Source: Lepidodermella squamata
Taxonomy: Eukaryota; Gastrotricha
NCBI GenBank assembly: GCA_047495785.1
Contig: JBLDXI010000007.1
Coordinates: 2,294,001-2,358,000, forward strand
Direction: 5' to 3'
Length of the DNA: 64,000 bases
Shown: piece after piece, positions 11,083 to 21,667 of the stretch
Numbering within the stretch: the first letter of the stretch is position 1
Layout: each line of letters opens with the position of its first letter
Notes under the pieces: generated by a model
Told to the model about the DNA's origin: nothing
Database searches by the model: none
Seen by the model: only the letters and a program-made list of their open reading frames with translations
Translations under genes and position numbers: made by a program

Positions 11083-13623
11083 TCATTTGTCTGCTATCTC
11101 GATAGAAAGCCTGTCATCAGAAATTTGAGCTTCGTTTTCAACTTCAGCCTTTGACACTCGAGAAGCTTTAGAGGCTCGCGATTTTCGCGATTGAGCGCCA
11201 TTCGCATAAGTGATCGTCACCGTCGGCGCATGCGAACTGCGTCTGCTGCGCCGCCTGGCTTCCGTCGCGCGAGTTCGCCGCGATGTCAGCCGATTCAGCG
11301 TCAAATGAAACCGAGCGAATACAACACTTGTCAGTGTTGAAATCAACAACAGACCAGCAGATAAAATAATCCCACAGACAACAATATCCTGAACTGCCAG
11401 TGAAATCAACGATCCAACAACGATAACAGCTAAGTTTTGAATCGCTGAAGTTTTGACGAATTGCTCGATTGTCATAAAGACAAAAACTTGCATCGTCCGC
11501 CATTTAACAGCCATGAGTAGGGTGGCTAATAGCTGAGCGACTTGAAGGAAACCGAATGTTAGCAACCAATGGAGTAAATACCGCCCGGAACATGACCAAG
11601 TTTTCGTGTCATGCCACGTGTCCGAATCTAGGTCATAATGTGACAAGGTCTGCGTGACCAATTGAAACTTCGGCCTATCATGAATCATCCAAGCAATCGC
11701 TACAGCAACGTTGGCGGTTATAAAAAATATACTCCCGACCAAATTGAGCGGGCTAGTCGCTGGGGCGAGAGGTCGGTGAGCCAACGAACTCCGCCTGCGA
11801 TCCCTCAGGTAAGCTTCAGTGGGTTGCGTTGGAACCTCCGGGATAAACCTCAGACTACCAACTAGATTACTTGTGTTCACCCTACGAAACCGGCCACCCT
11901 CAGGTAAAGGCCAGGAAATGTAGGCAAAAAGAGCCCCTGTAATGAATAGCAGTCCTAATACTCCTATGAAAGTAGTCATAGCACATAGAGTATTCATCGC
12001 AAGACCAGGGAAAGCTGTCAGCCCAAGCGTGGTTCCAGCAAAATTACCGAAAAAACACCCGAGTAATAACACAATCTCCCGTTGCCAGGCGTGTTTTTCG
12101 ATATGAAACTTGATCAGGACTAAAAGAGCGAAAATCACTTGAAGAATCATTCCAGTAACGCCTAGAGCGACCAACGACGTTCCAGCACTTTTCGGTATCA
12201 TTCTCAACCCGGTTTTGAATAATGGTTTGTCCCTGGGTAGGCGATTGATCAAGCTGTAAACAGAATCGCTAATCGCTTTCATTGCGTAACTTTCGAGATC
12301 TGACACCGATCTTCCATCTTGTAGAACAGCTTTGAATAACGGCTCTAGTTTTTGTTTTGCCGACGACCATTGAGCGACGTACATAGGTTCGTTATCCATT
12401 TCAAGTCTCCAGTAAGAGTATCGATTCCGACCGATTCTTAGACCAGTAAATTTGATGGTTGAAGCGCTTTGCTTAACAGCGTCGATAACCTCGCTTACGT
12501 TATCAGTAGATACATACCTTAGACTCAAATCGTTCTCAGCTAGTATAGCTTCGGCCCTGTCGAGAACCAAAGCGGCTTGAAGCATGTTATCATGGCATAG
12601 ATGCCGCATTGAGTAGTCCGGGTCTGATTTGGCCGACCTGTTGAACCTGGCTTCAAATTGGTCCAAGTCATAACCTAGCGACGTTGCTCCGTTGTCTTCG
12701 ATCGCTGAATTTGTAAAGCCGATCCAAATAGTTGAATCATACTGTTTGGCCAGCTTCTCGCGGCTGCATGGTTCTTGGTCACTCTGCGGCTCCGTGAATG
12801 CGTTAAGCTGGGTAATGAAGGTATACCTAGGTCCTGTCAGCCCCAAGTCGTAGGCCAGGCATAGAAACATGTGCAGCATTCGAACTTGGGAAATGTCGAT
12901 AATGATGACCCTCGAGTCACTGGACTTCAACGAATCGACGACATCTCGAGTAACGTCGCTAACCATGTTGAACCAGGTAACTGTAATACCATTGGATTGC
13001 AGCAGGTTCAAAGTCAGAATTGAGGTCATTCTGTCGTACAAATTGTTAACATTGGCAATCAACGCAACATTGGACCATTTCCCAAAAATTCGGATAAACT
13101 GAATTCTCGGATAGACGATATTTTCACCGGGAACTTGGCCGCGGTATAAATTCGGGAACTGCCCTCGGTTAGCGGTAAAAATCGGAGCTGCACATCCCAG
13201 AGCGACCATCACCGAATCCAGATGACGGGCTAATTGGCCTAATTTCTCGCAACCACTCGAAAGCAATGTGCCGGCTATCACCGGGGATCGATAGATTGTC
13301 GTATTATCGATTGGAGATTTCGGAAAGCCTCGAAGAAATTCGACCGTATTTTGCACTGATTTAGCACCTTGGCTGGTTTCGTCGCGGAATTCGAGGGAGA
13401 TCAAATAATCGGGTAAGATGTCCTGACGCAAATTTATCACATTGGCCACGTCTTGCATGACAGCTTGACATATCCGGGAGTTTCTCGGCTCCGTGCCCGT
13501 GAATGGTAGCAATACCAGGGTAGATAAAACATAGGGCTTCGGAGCAATCTCTGATTCCACATCTGTGAAATGATGGCCTGGTATGCAGGCCAGTATTGTT
13601 ATTGTTATCAATTCTAAATGCAT
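11083..13623 (-). CDS. Class C GPCR, GABA-B receptor-like (846 aa), intronless
   Basis: One uninterrupted frame of 846 residues. It opens with a signal peptide (MHLELITITILACIPG). A periplasmic-binding-protein (Venus flytrap) ectodomain follows, to about residue 470. Seven hydrophobic segments come next, the first around GTSLVALGVTGMILQVIFAL and the last around DIVVCGIILSAGLLLISTL. No cysteine-rich domain lies between ectodomain and membrane part, which fits GABA-B-type rather than glutamate-type class C receptors. The Ser/Arg-rich tail may carry sorting or phosphorylation sites. It is unusual that so long a gene has no intron while neighbouring genes have many; a retrocopy origin is possible. 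Ligand and G-protein partner cannot be read from sequence. Confidence 0.85.
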   Translation of the reverse strand: MHLELITITILACIPGHHFTDVESEIAPKPYVLSTLVLLPFTGTEPRNSRICQAVMQDVANVINLRQDILPDYLISLEFRDETSQGAKSVQNTVEFLRGFPKSPIDNTTIYRSPVIAGTLLSSGCEKLGQLARHLDSVMVALGCAAPIFTANRGQFPNLYRGQVPGENIVYPRIQFIRIFGKWSNVALIANVNNLYDRMTSILTLNLLQSNGITVTWFNMVSDVTRDVVDSLKSSDSRVIIIDISQVRMLHMFLCLAYDLGLTGPRYTFITQLNAFTEPQSDQEPCSREKLAKQYDSTIWIGFTNSAIEDNGATSLGYDLDQFEARFNRSAKSDPDYSMRHLCHDNMLQAALVLDRAEAILAENDLSLRYVSTDNVSEVIDAVKQSASTIKFTGLRIGRNRYSYWRLEMDNEPMYVAQWSSAKQKLEPLFKAVLQDGRSVSDLESYAMKAISDSVYSLINRLPRDKPLFKTGLRMIPKSAGTSLVALGVTGMILQVIFALLVLIKFHIEKHAWQREIVLLLGCFFGNFAGTTLGLTAFPGLAMNTLCAMTTFIGVLGLLFITGALFAYISWPLPEGGRFRRVNTSNLVGSLRFIPEVPTQPTEAYLRDRRRSSLAHRPLAPATSPLNLVGSIFFITANVAVAIAWMIHDRPKFQLVTQTLSHYDLDSDTWHDTKTWSCSGRYLLHWLLTFGFLQVAQLLATLLMAVKWRTMQVFVFMTIEQFVKTSAIQNLAVIVVGSLISLAVQDIVVCGIILSAGLLLISTLTSVVFARFHLTLNRLTSRRTRATEARRRSRRSSHAPTVTITYANGAQSRKSRASKASRVSKAEVENEAQISDDRLSIEIADK

Positions 13624-14074
13624 TAGTGTTTCGCTAACCCTTTAGCCCCTTGTTTGGTTTTTTGTGTGCTATGATTTTTTATCATCAGATGAGCCGGATG
13701 TGCATTAGAAAGGCTTTTTCAAGCTTAAGCTTCCGGTAATCAGCTATGCGAGCGTCAAGGCAAGTTCCTCTTCTTCTCTCGGATGTAATAAACACTTGAG
13801 CATAAGGAACAGGATCTGGACATTGCATTTTATTTCGGGTTCATACCGCTTAGTTACGCTCGCCAGCGCTCAAAATAAAATAATGACCTATTATCATTTG
13901 ACACTAACACAATAATTTAGCTACGCACACTCCCACAACTTGCAATATTGACAAATAAAAATGGGGCTTTTTGCCACGCACAACTGCTTACATGCAAAGC
14001 ATTGAAGCGGAAAAGACTAAAATAATCAGAAAATTTGTTGACTATTGCAGATTATAAGTATATGCGGTTTTCAC
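13624..14074. other. Intergenic, likely receptor promoter
   Basis: No gene was recognised. This stretch lies 5' of the receptor gene (minus strand) and 3' of the small peptide gene. Confidence 0.4.
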
Positions 14075-14374
14075 TTATCGTCGGCCCATGTTCATGATAA
14101 GCATGTCCATCATTCGGTCGCTGAACTGGCCTCCATCTTGGCCGCCAGAGTTCTGCTGCCGTTGTGGGTAGCCGGCAAAGTAATCGTCGTTGTAATAATC
14201 CGACGCAGACCTTACAACCCTCTGGAAATTTTATTAAAAAATAATTTATTCGGCTCATCTGACAACTCATCATACCTCAGCGGCTGGGTGAGAGCTGCAA
14301 AGTTGCAAGAGACAGCTTAATATGAAAATAGCTCCAAGGAAGAGCGCGCAGATGTTGCTTGTGAAACAGCTCAT
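14075..14374 (-). CDS. Candidate amidated neuropeptide precursor (81 aa)
   Basis: Two exons (14374-14276, 14221-14075) join in phase 0 across a 54-bp GT-AG intron. The first 33 residues look like a signal peptide, with a hydrophobic run CALFLGAIFILSCLLQLC. The rest is a short acidic/Gln-rich spacer followed by a C-terminal segment ending FSDRMMDMLIMNMGRR and the stop. Gly-Arg-Arg at the very end is the classic amidation plus dibasic cleavage signal, giving a predicted Met-amide C-terminus. The last residues align in spacing with insect CNMamide (CxxxxCNM-amide), with both Cys replaced by Met; that link is speculative. It is too short and too split for simple ORF scans. Single copy in this window. 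Confidence 0.6.
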
Positions 14375-16297
14375 TTTAAGTGTTAAAAATCTGAAGCAAA
14401 AAGTCAAGCGTTTATTTCAAAATGTTTAACTTTTTCCTGAATTTTGAAAAGAGTGAGGGAGGTGATGAATCAAAACAAAGCGACGTTCGATAACAACACA
14501 CTTCCGGATTAAGTGTTTGAAAACAACTGAAAAGCAGTGACAACGGATGGAGATGGCTCAAGATGAGAGGCGGCTATTAGCGCAGAAAGTGGTAACGCAA
14601 TATCAGATTACAACATGCTGCACTGATGTCTGTTGCTTCATGTCGGAAAATTAAATATTTTGTCAAAAATTGCCGTCTCACTACTACGTTTCTCGAAGTG
14701 TTTGCGGAGTAAGGTTGAATGAGTCAGCGAGAAAGCCGATATTCAATTTGGCCTAATGCGATCACGAGCCTGCGATTCCTAGAATTGCGAATTCCATTAC
14801 TGTCTAAAAGCTATAATAAGGAATGTGACTTATGCATGATCTATTCCATGTTAATGAAAGAATGAAAGCAAGTTGAGGGGGATTCTCAAAATACGACACG
14901 TACTTTTTGAAATAAAACCTCTTGTCATCCCCTTAGGAATAATTGTACAAAATCGAAAGGCTACGATGTAGGTCATTCAACCATTTTACTATAACGAAGA
15001 CGATAATCATAAGAGCTTGATTAACATCCATAAATCGATCGCCAAGACGCATCACATCTAGGGATTAGATGACGGAAAGATCAGCGGTCCATCTTTACTT
15101 TGGTACGTTTCATCAGTGATGTTGTTCATTAAACGTGAAACCTTGGTAGGTACTTGGGACAAAGCGGCAGAAGTAGGCATCGGATTCATCGAGATTAAAG
15201 AGTGAGATTATTATAGATTAAAGAGTGAGGATGAACCTAGAATATTGGATGCAAGAATTTTAGGACATGAACATGAGAGTAGAAAGTAGAGCAGGCTCTG
15301 AGCTCAGGGTATCTACCCTGTAAATTAGGAAAGTTCCGGGGTATTATTGAGTGGCAGTCTCAATTTGATCATCAGCCTATTGTTTTGCACTGATTCGACC
15401 ACTTCGCGTGCCCACTCCGAAAAACATATGGCTCACAATTTGAAGTGAGCGCAAACTTTATTTTTTATTGACCACTCGCACTGAGCATAAAAAATCACAG
15501 CGCGAAAAATCACACAGATGTCACTTTTATGTGACTATAATACTTAATGTGGGCAGTAGAATCTCCGCAGGAAACACTGAAGTGGGTGCAGTAAACAAAG
15601 TGAAATTAACGATAAAAGTGAGACTGATCAGGTGGGCGTAAAGAGTTGTTGTCGAAGGAAAAATCGATACCCTCGGACGATTCCATCATGGTGAGATAAC
15701 TTATTCTGCACTGATTGCAATGCCATTATGCTATGTCCCCAATCGAAATACATATCACAGTGCAATGCAATGCAAATGCCATAGATACTTTCGGAGAACA
15801 ATTCCATCGGCAAAAATCGAGGGGTTAGAGCTATAAAACAACGAATCCATATATATACATTAGTCAAAGTTCGCTTTTCCTTCCCAAGAGACTACAAAAA
15901 ACATCGACTGGGGTCGACGCTATATAATGATTCATTGTTTATCAAACTTTTCTGCGACAGAATTGAAAGAAAGTGGAAAACCCGCATCTCATTATTCCAC
16001 TACGTTGCATTTTTCGCAAAGATATAAAGATATGACTGGTTGCTTGTTGAATAAAACGAAGCCAGGCTAAAAAACGAACTTTCGAGTGCAGGAGCATCAC
16101 TTTTCGCCGACCTTACACTGAGTTATGTGAAGGATAATTGCGCAAAACAATAGACTTAAATTAACAGTTCCAAAGCTGAAGACGCCCTGTATCTCTCTTC
16201 ACAATTCAATCTGCAGTTTATTCTCTTAAAAGATCTGTAATGATAAATGACAGTGGGAGCTAATAAAGCCCAAGGAAGTTGAACAATTTATTTTAAT
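14375..16297. other. Long intergenic region, no gene seen
   Basis: About 1.9 kb of AT-rich sequence. I found no frame with family signatures, no tRNA fold and no clear terminal repeats. Confidence 0.4.
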
Positions 16298-18013
16298 TTA
16301 TAGCTCGATCATTCCACGAATCCATGGTATAACGCTGCAGACTCGCCTAGGAGAAGAGAAATAATTACAATTCACTAAGTTGACAAGCTTGGTATAAGAT
16401 TACCCGTAGATGCTGGGGATATTCTCCACTCCACATGCTTGGCTTGGACTTGAGGAAGTAACCCCAGTTAGGTAATACCGATCGTCCTTCAAGCACATCG
16501 CAGGTCCGCCTGAATCGCCAACACAAGTGTCCTTGCCTGGCTCCCCACCAGCACAGAATTCAAACTCGGTCAAATCCGACGCCACCTTTTTGCACTGGTC
16601 AAAAGACCAAACCGTCAAATTCACGTGACGAAGCTCATTCGGGAAAAGATTCGACATTTCAGTGATGCCCCAACCAGCTGCGATGACTTGGTCGCAACCA
16701 TCGATCAACTTAGCGCTGGCAGAGTACTGCAGATCGTCGCAAATTCGGCTGGGGTTATCCGGCAAACAAACTGGTTGAATTTCCCGACTTAGCGGTACTG
16801 AGCTGTTTAGTTCAACTAGTGCGAAATTGTAACGAAACGGTTGCGATTCGTCGTATCGTGGATGAACAACAATCGACTTGTACGTAGTTTCAAAGGGCTT
16901 GAAACCAGTCGATCTCGTACCAGGGTTTGGATTGCGGCGGTAATTCGAACCGAAATGAATCGCTGCTTTGAGGATATTTCTTCCGACAAGACGATTCGCG
17001 GTGGTCAAAACCCACTTCGGGGCGATTAATGTTCCGCCGAACATTGCAGTTCGGGTAACATCGTCGGCGTAGATTACCTCGAAACGGGCCATCCAAGGGT
17101 AACTTGCCGGGGAGCCGCCGTATATTTTGTAGCGGACACCCTGCCGCTGGCCATTTCCGTTTGCAAGTTCACGTTGGCCACACTCATAACTGACATCAGA
17201 CTGTGTCGTAGTTCTGCTTGGAGCAGGAGTAGCTATGAGTATATTCAAAATGATGCGATAATGAAATCGGTATTCAAATGTACCTGGGGCTCTGCTTGGT
17301 GGCGGTGGTTGTGTCTGAGCGGATTCCGTGCTGGAAACACAGCGACCGAGAATTGTTGACCATTGCCCACTCGATGTGCAAACGCTTGTCCGCGTTCCAC
17401 CAGCCAAGCGATAACCCGAGTCACAAATCAGAGCTACCATGGCTCCTTGGGGGACTACTGAAATCTCCTGAGCTCCAGGTGCCACCCCGTATGTCGAGAC
17501 ACGGCCATTCGTAATCGCTGGTACATTGCAAGACCTAACTCCTGTAGCAGCCTGTTTACAGACGGATCAAAATTAAGTTCTGATAATTCGTGAGGTTAGG
17601 AAGCTTGTTAAGGTGTTAGCTTTGCAGATTTACCGTTGTCGTTTGTGCAACACTAGTGGCCCCGCCAGGTGCCATACAGGTGCCTAAGGTGTTTGACCAA
17701 GCACCAGGCGGGTTGCATATTGCAGCCCTAGGGCCGTTAGCCACGGCATAGCCACGAGGACAAGTCAGGATGATTTGGCCATTAACAGCTATCTGACTAG
17801 GTGCCGATATGGTGTCACCGCCGCTAATCAGCCGAATCTCACCTGTGGCCACAACAGGCGTGTTACAAACCCGTGCTATCTAACACATCATCGTGCATCA
17901 ATCTTCACTCAATAAGGCTCGATGGGAAATCTTCACGAGCGGAATTGGCTTACATTTGTCTGTGCAGTGATCGATTGCAAAATTACAGTTAGGAAAATAA
18001 AACTGTTCATCAT
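16298..18013 (-). CDS. Secreted CCP-CCP serine protease homologue, probably inactive (483 aa)
   Basis: Five exons: 18013-17954, 17879-17634, 17551-17284, 17232-16404, 16346-16298, all in phase. Domain order: signal peptide (residues 1-18), two CCP/Sushi domains with four Cys each, a Pro/Thr linker, then a trypsin-like S1 domain with an activation-type KIYGG site (227-231). Ser is intact in GDSGGP (S432). The catalytic His position reads TTANR (N271) where TAAHC is expected, and the Asp position reads NFAL (N327) where DIAL is expected. It is therefore a predicted serine protease homologue. The C-terminus ends with a normal PWIRG motif on a separate short exon. Such proteins often act as cofactors in invertebrate immunity or clotting; that role here is inference. 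Confidence 0.85.
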
Positions 18014-19029
18014 TTTTTACGACTAATTTTTCATAAAATTTGAATTTTAATGTTTTCTAAAGTAGTTGCTATTGAGATCTCGTAGATTTGTTGAGTAATG
18101 AAAGCGCACCTAGCTCTTATCAAAAAACATGATGAATTCTTCAACACAGCTATTGTTTACGAGCCGGCCCCCGCCCTCACGCTTTCACGAGTATATCAAT
18201 GAGTGGCTTCACATTCCAGCAACAAACAAGAACAAAAAGATGACCGGTTGTCAAATGCAGTAATGTTTTCATTATTCAGCATTTATCCAAAATTTCATGG
18301 TTGATTGATTCCCAACGACTGGGAAAACATGAAATTTTCCTAAAAACATAAAATTTCACTATCAGCAGTAATATGTTGCCATGAGTATTGACATCTCGAG
18401 TGAGTAATGAAGTGGTACTTGAACAATGAAATTGGGTAAGATGACAAATAATCAGGTTAAAATTTGCAGCAATGGATTTTCAACTATAAGTTTGCCACCA
18501 TTTTTGAACGGAAATTAATCTTATTCTTTGAATGGAGCCAACTGATAGAATCTTCCATCCTTTATCCACGATTTTACCGAAAAATCCTGATTAGCACTGG
18601 TACCTGGTTCGGTTATTTTCGGTTTTTACCTGGTTGGATCAAATTTCTTCGGATTTTAAATCCAATTCACAAGAGGCAAGAGAATTGAGTGCTATTCTAA
18701 AGGCGTTTATTCGACGATTTTTCTGGCCATGAGATATGACTTTGCCTCTCATCGAAGAGTTCCTGGTCACTTTTCCCCGCATTTTCTTTGTTCGCGTTAC
18801 TTATGGAACACGCTGGACAAAGTCAGAAACATGGTAGAGGACTCATCCGTGTCATATGAAATATGAGCCCTTCGGTTTTCCGCTCCTTTAATCAGCAAAA
18901 AAATAAGTTGAAACGTCAGGATTCAAAGGTTTGCTTATCGGTTTCAAAGAATGCCTTAATAGCCCGCAAGCATCCGCTGAATCATAACGAACAAATAATT
19001 TATCTGTCGAGGACGTACGACGTTGCTAA
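18014..19029. other. Intergenic, no gene seen
   Basis: AT-rich upstream region of the protease homologue gene. No gene was recognised. Confidence 0.4.
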
Positions 19030-20164
19030 AGGTGGATTCACTAATGTGCGACAGGTACGACAAGTGTCGTACCGTCGCATGCGACTGTCGCAGCTCTGTC
19101 GCATCAAATCCGCGGACGACAGCCGAGGGATAGTCACAGTCGTATGCGCACAAAACAATGACACGCGCGGGCGCTGAGACAGTGTCGCGCGCGGCTGATT
19201 TTTATATGAAAGGAAACCAAATTTGCAAAAAACTTGTCCAACTAAGTTTTTAACCAGAAAAATCGTTATTTTCGACATCAGTTACCCCATTTCCGCGTAT
19301 TTTCATCGAAATTTGATAATTTTAATTATTTTCACCTAGCACGGCACCACCTCGCGGATTATTGAGGGCGCTAACGACTTTTTTATTTAAATTTACTAAG
19401 GAAGAAATTCGTAGTCATTTGATAGAGAATTGTTTCAGTTTTAATTTGGTAAAAAAGCCGCTATTGTTTTCGAAATTAGATTTTTGACATTTTAGTGCGC
19501 GGGGCCACCGTTTTGTTAAAAATTTTGATGTGGTGTTTCGCGCCTTAGAGTAATAGTGCGTTGTCTATTCCTCCAGGTTTCGCGCACAAGTCCACTGTTA
19601 TACTTCGATTGCGCGCTTGAAGTGGACCGAACTAGGACGTTGTTTTACCTGCTGTCGGACGATTCTAAGCTGTCGTGTCGCACACGCGAAATTCCACCAA
19701 AATCGCGCGTGCGATGCGACAGGCCAGGTCCATGCGACAAAATCCTTTGTTTGAGTGCGCGCGCCCTAGTCGAATCTTGTCGCACGTGCACATTGTTCTC
19801 TGACTAGCGTTTATGAACACTCGGCGTGACTGTCGTACGAAACGCTGATGCGACGGTACGACGCGCGACAACGTCGGATAGTATATCGTTAGCGACGTTG
19901 AATAACTCGGATTTAGGCTTGTTTATATCCGGTTGAAGGGCCCGGGTGACAAGTAAAAAGCGGCTTTTCAACATGAATGAAGAGGCAAAAACGAAGACTT
20001 TTTACTTGTCACCTATCACCTTGAAATGGAAGTAAACAAGCCTAAATCCGAGTTATTCAACGTCGCTAACGATATGAACAACGATGCGATTTTCGCACCC
20101 GACAGTGCGACGGTCGAATGCGAAATATTCGTATCCGAAAATTCGCACATTAGTGAATCCACCT
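19030..20164. mobile_element. 1.1-kb inverted-repeat element with TAA duplication
   Basis: AGGTGGATTCACTAATGTGC at 19030 recurs inverted ending at 20164. TAA directly flanks both ends (19027-19029, 20165-20167), which is the 3-bp duplication expected of PIF/Harbinger elements. The subterminal regions are full of GCGAC/GTCGC words. No transposase is inside, so it is non-autonomous. A second palindromic element (19883-20075) is nested in it. Confidence 0.65.
19883..20075. mobile_element. Palindromic MITE, copy 1 (nested)
   Basis: Terminal inverted repeats of about 43 bp begin ATATCGTTAGCGACGTTGAA and enclose about 107 bp that includes the inverted words TTTTTACTTGTCACC. A diverged second copy lies at 34988-35155. 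Confidence 0.65.
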
Positions 20165-20388
20165 TAAGTTGTCGATTTTGTATCACAGCTTCAACGGTGT
20201 TTCGTGAGGAAATTGCTCTACAAACAAACTCTTGGCATTTGCAGCAGAAAAGTGTATGAACTGTATAATAATTAGGCACTTGAGTGCGAAATTGAGGTTG
20301 AATATTCAGTGAATAATTCAGAAAAAACCTTGAGTTCATATTTTTTATTTTTAAAATATTCGCTCCCTTTAATATTCTAATAATCAGT

Positions 20389-20893
20389 CATTATAGGGCG
20401 ACTTTGCAGTCACATGACTAAGGTCAAAGTCCGTCTATTTTTTTCTGGTCTTGGTCGCGCGGTCGCGCAGTCGTTGTGGTCGGGCGGTCGTGTAAAAAAA
20501 TGCTCACTTAAAAATGAGAGAAAAAAACGATGCACCACCAGGAGTCGAACTAAGGATGTTGGAATAAAAAGCCATGTTTTTAATCCACTACGCCACCAAT
20601 TCATGGAAATTAAGAGTTACTATCAGTGGATCCGATTGGCAACAATATGGGTGTAAATATTTTCGCGGCCGATTTCTTCAACTGGTGGCGTAGTGGATCA
20701 AAAACATGGCTTTTTATTCCAACATCCTTAGTTCGACTCCTGGTGGTGCATCGTTTTTTTTCTCTCATTTTTAAGTGAGCATTTTTTTACACGACCGCCC
20801 GACCACAACGACTGCGCGACCGCGCGACCAAGACCAGAAAAAAATAGACGGACTTTGACCTTAGTCATGTGACTGCAAAGTCACCCTATAATG
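20389..20893. mobile_element. Foldback element with tRNA-like arms, type 1
   Basis: Arms of about 210 bp (20389-20598 and 20683-20893) are near-perfect inverted copies around an 84-bp centre. Ends read CATTATAGGGCGACTTTGCA. Each arm ends next to the centre in a tRNA-like stretch with a TGGCGTAGTGG A-box-like word and an AGTTCGACTCC B-box-like word. A solitary copy of the terminal sequence lies at 23969-23999. It resembles two tRNA-headed SINEs fused into a foldback transposon. Confidence 0.65.
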
Positions 20894-21667
20894 GTACAAG
20901 GCAGGGAGTGACCGTTTTTCATAAGTTCCTGCGTTAAATCCTTTTCGTGCAACAATTCTTGAGAAAACTTAAATACCAGGAAATTAGCGAATTCAATCCT
21001 AATTGTTATGGGCGACAAAGATTTTCGTTATCAAATCATGCATTGAACCCAGCCACGTAATTTGTGCTCAGATGCACGTGCATATTTCAGCAATGACTAG
21101 CTGCCACCTTGATATAATATAATACCATTTAACATCCATATCAATACCATCCTAAATACTCGGCTAGTTGCGTACCACCCGCTCTTTTTATGGCCCACGC
21201 TCTTGAAAAAAATGCGCCGCGCCGCGTATTTTACGCGCGTGATGAATCAATAGCTTCGGGCATTCATATACCATCATCACCGGTGCCAGCGGTATCATAC
21301 ACCATCTCAAGCCTCGTGTTGACAGGGTGCCGGAACATATAAAAAAAACATCTACGACTACAAAACCGCGCGCGCGAGCAGGGCATTAGGTGCGAAAAGT
21401 TGTAATACAAATTGGCCAGCGGCCATGGTGAGAGATTACAAAAAATCTAGATGCCCCACCACGTCCACCTTATTAATTATTTATCTTTATAATTTACTAC
21501 CGCTGCTTAGTTTTTTCTCAGTCGTACGAGTCAGTAGACACAGCTGTACCGAAGAATTTGCGATATCTAATTTTTCTTATCTCCATGAGTAATACGCTAA
21601 CACCCACGATTTTTGTGTACCTAACTTGTATGTACCTACCTAATAAAATTGAATTGTTCACACCGAT
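20894..21667. promoter_or_regulatory. Upstream region of the ankyrin gene
   Basis: No gene is seen. A TATAAAAA word occurs near 21338, about 330 bp before the start codon; whether it is used is unknown. Confidence 0.25.

Noticed and set aside
20520-20760. tRNA-like sequences with good box B
   Set aside because: Each lies in the arm of a palindromic element and lacks a clean acceptor stem, so I treat them as SINE-type parts and not working tRNA genes.
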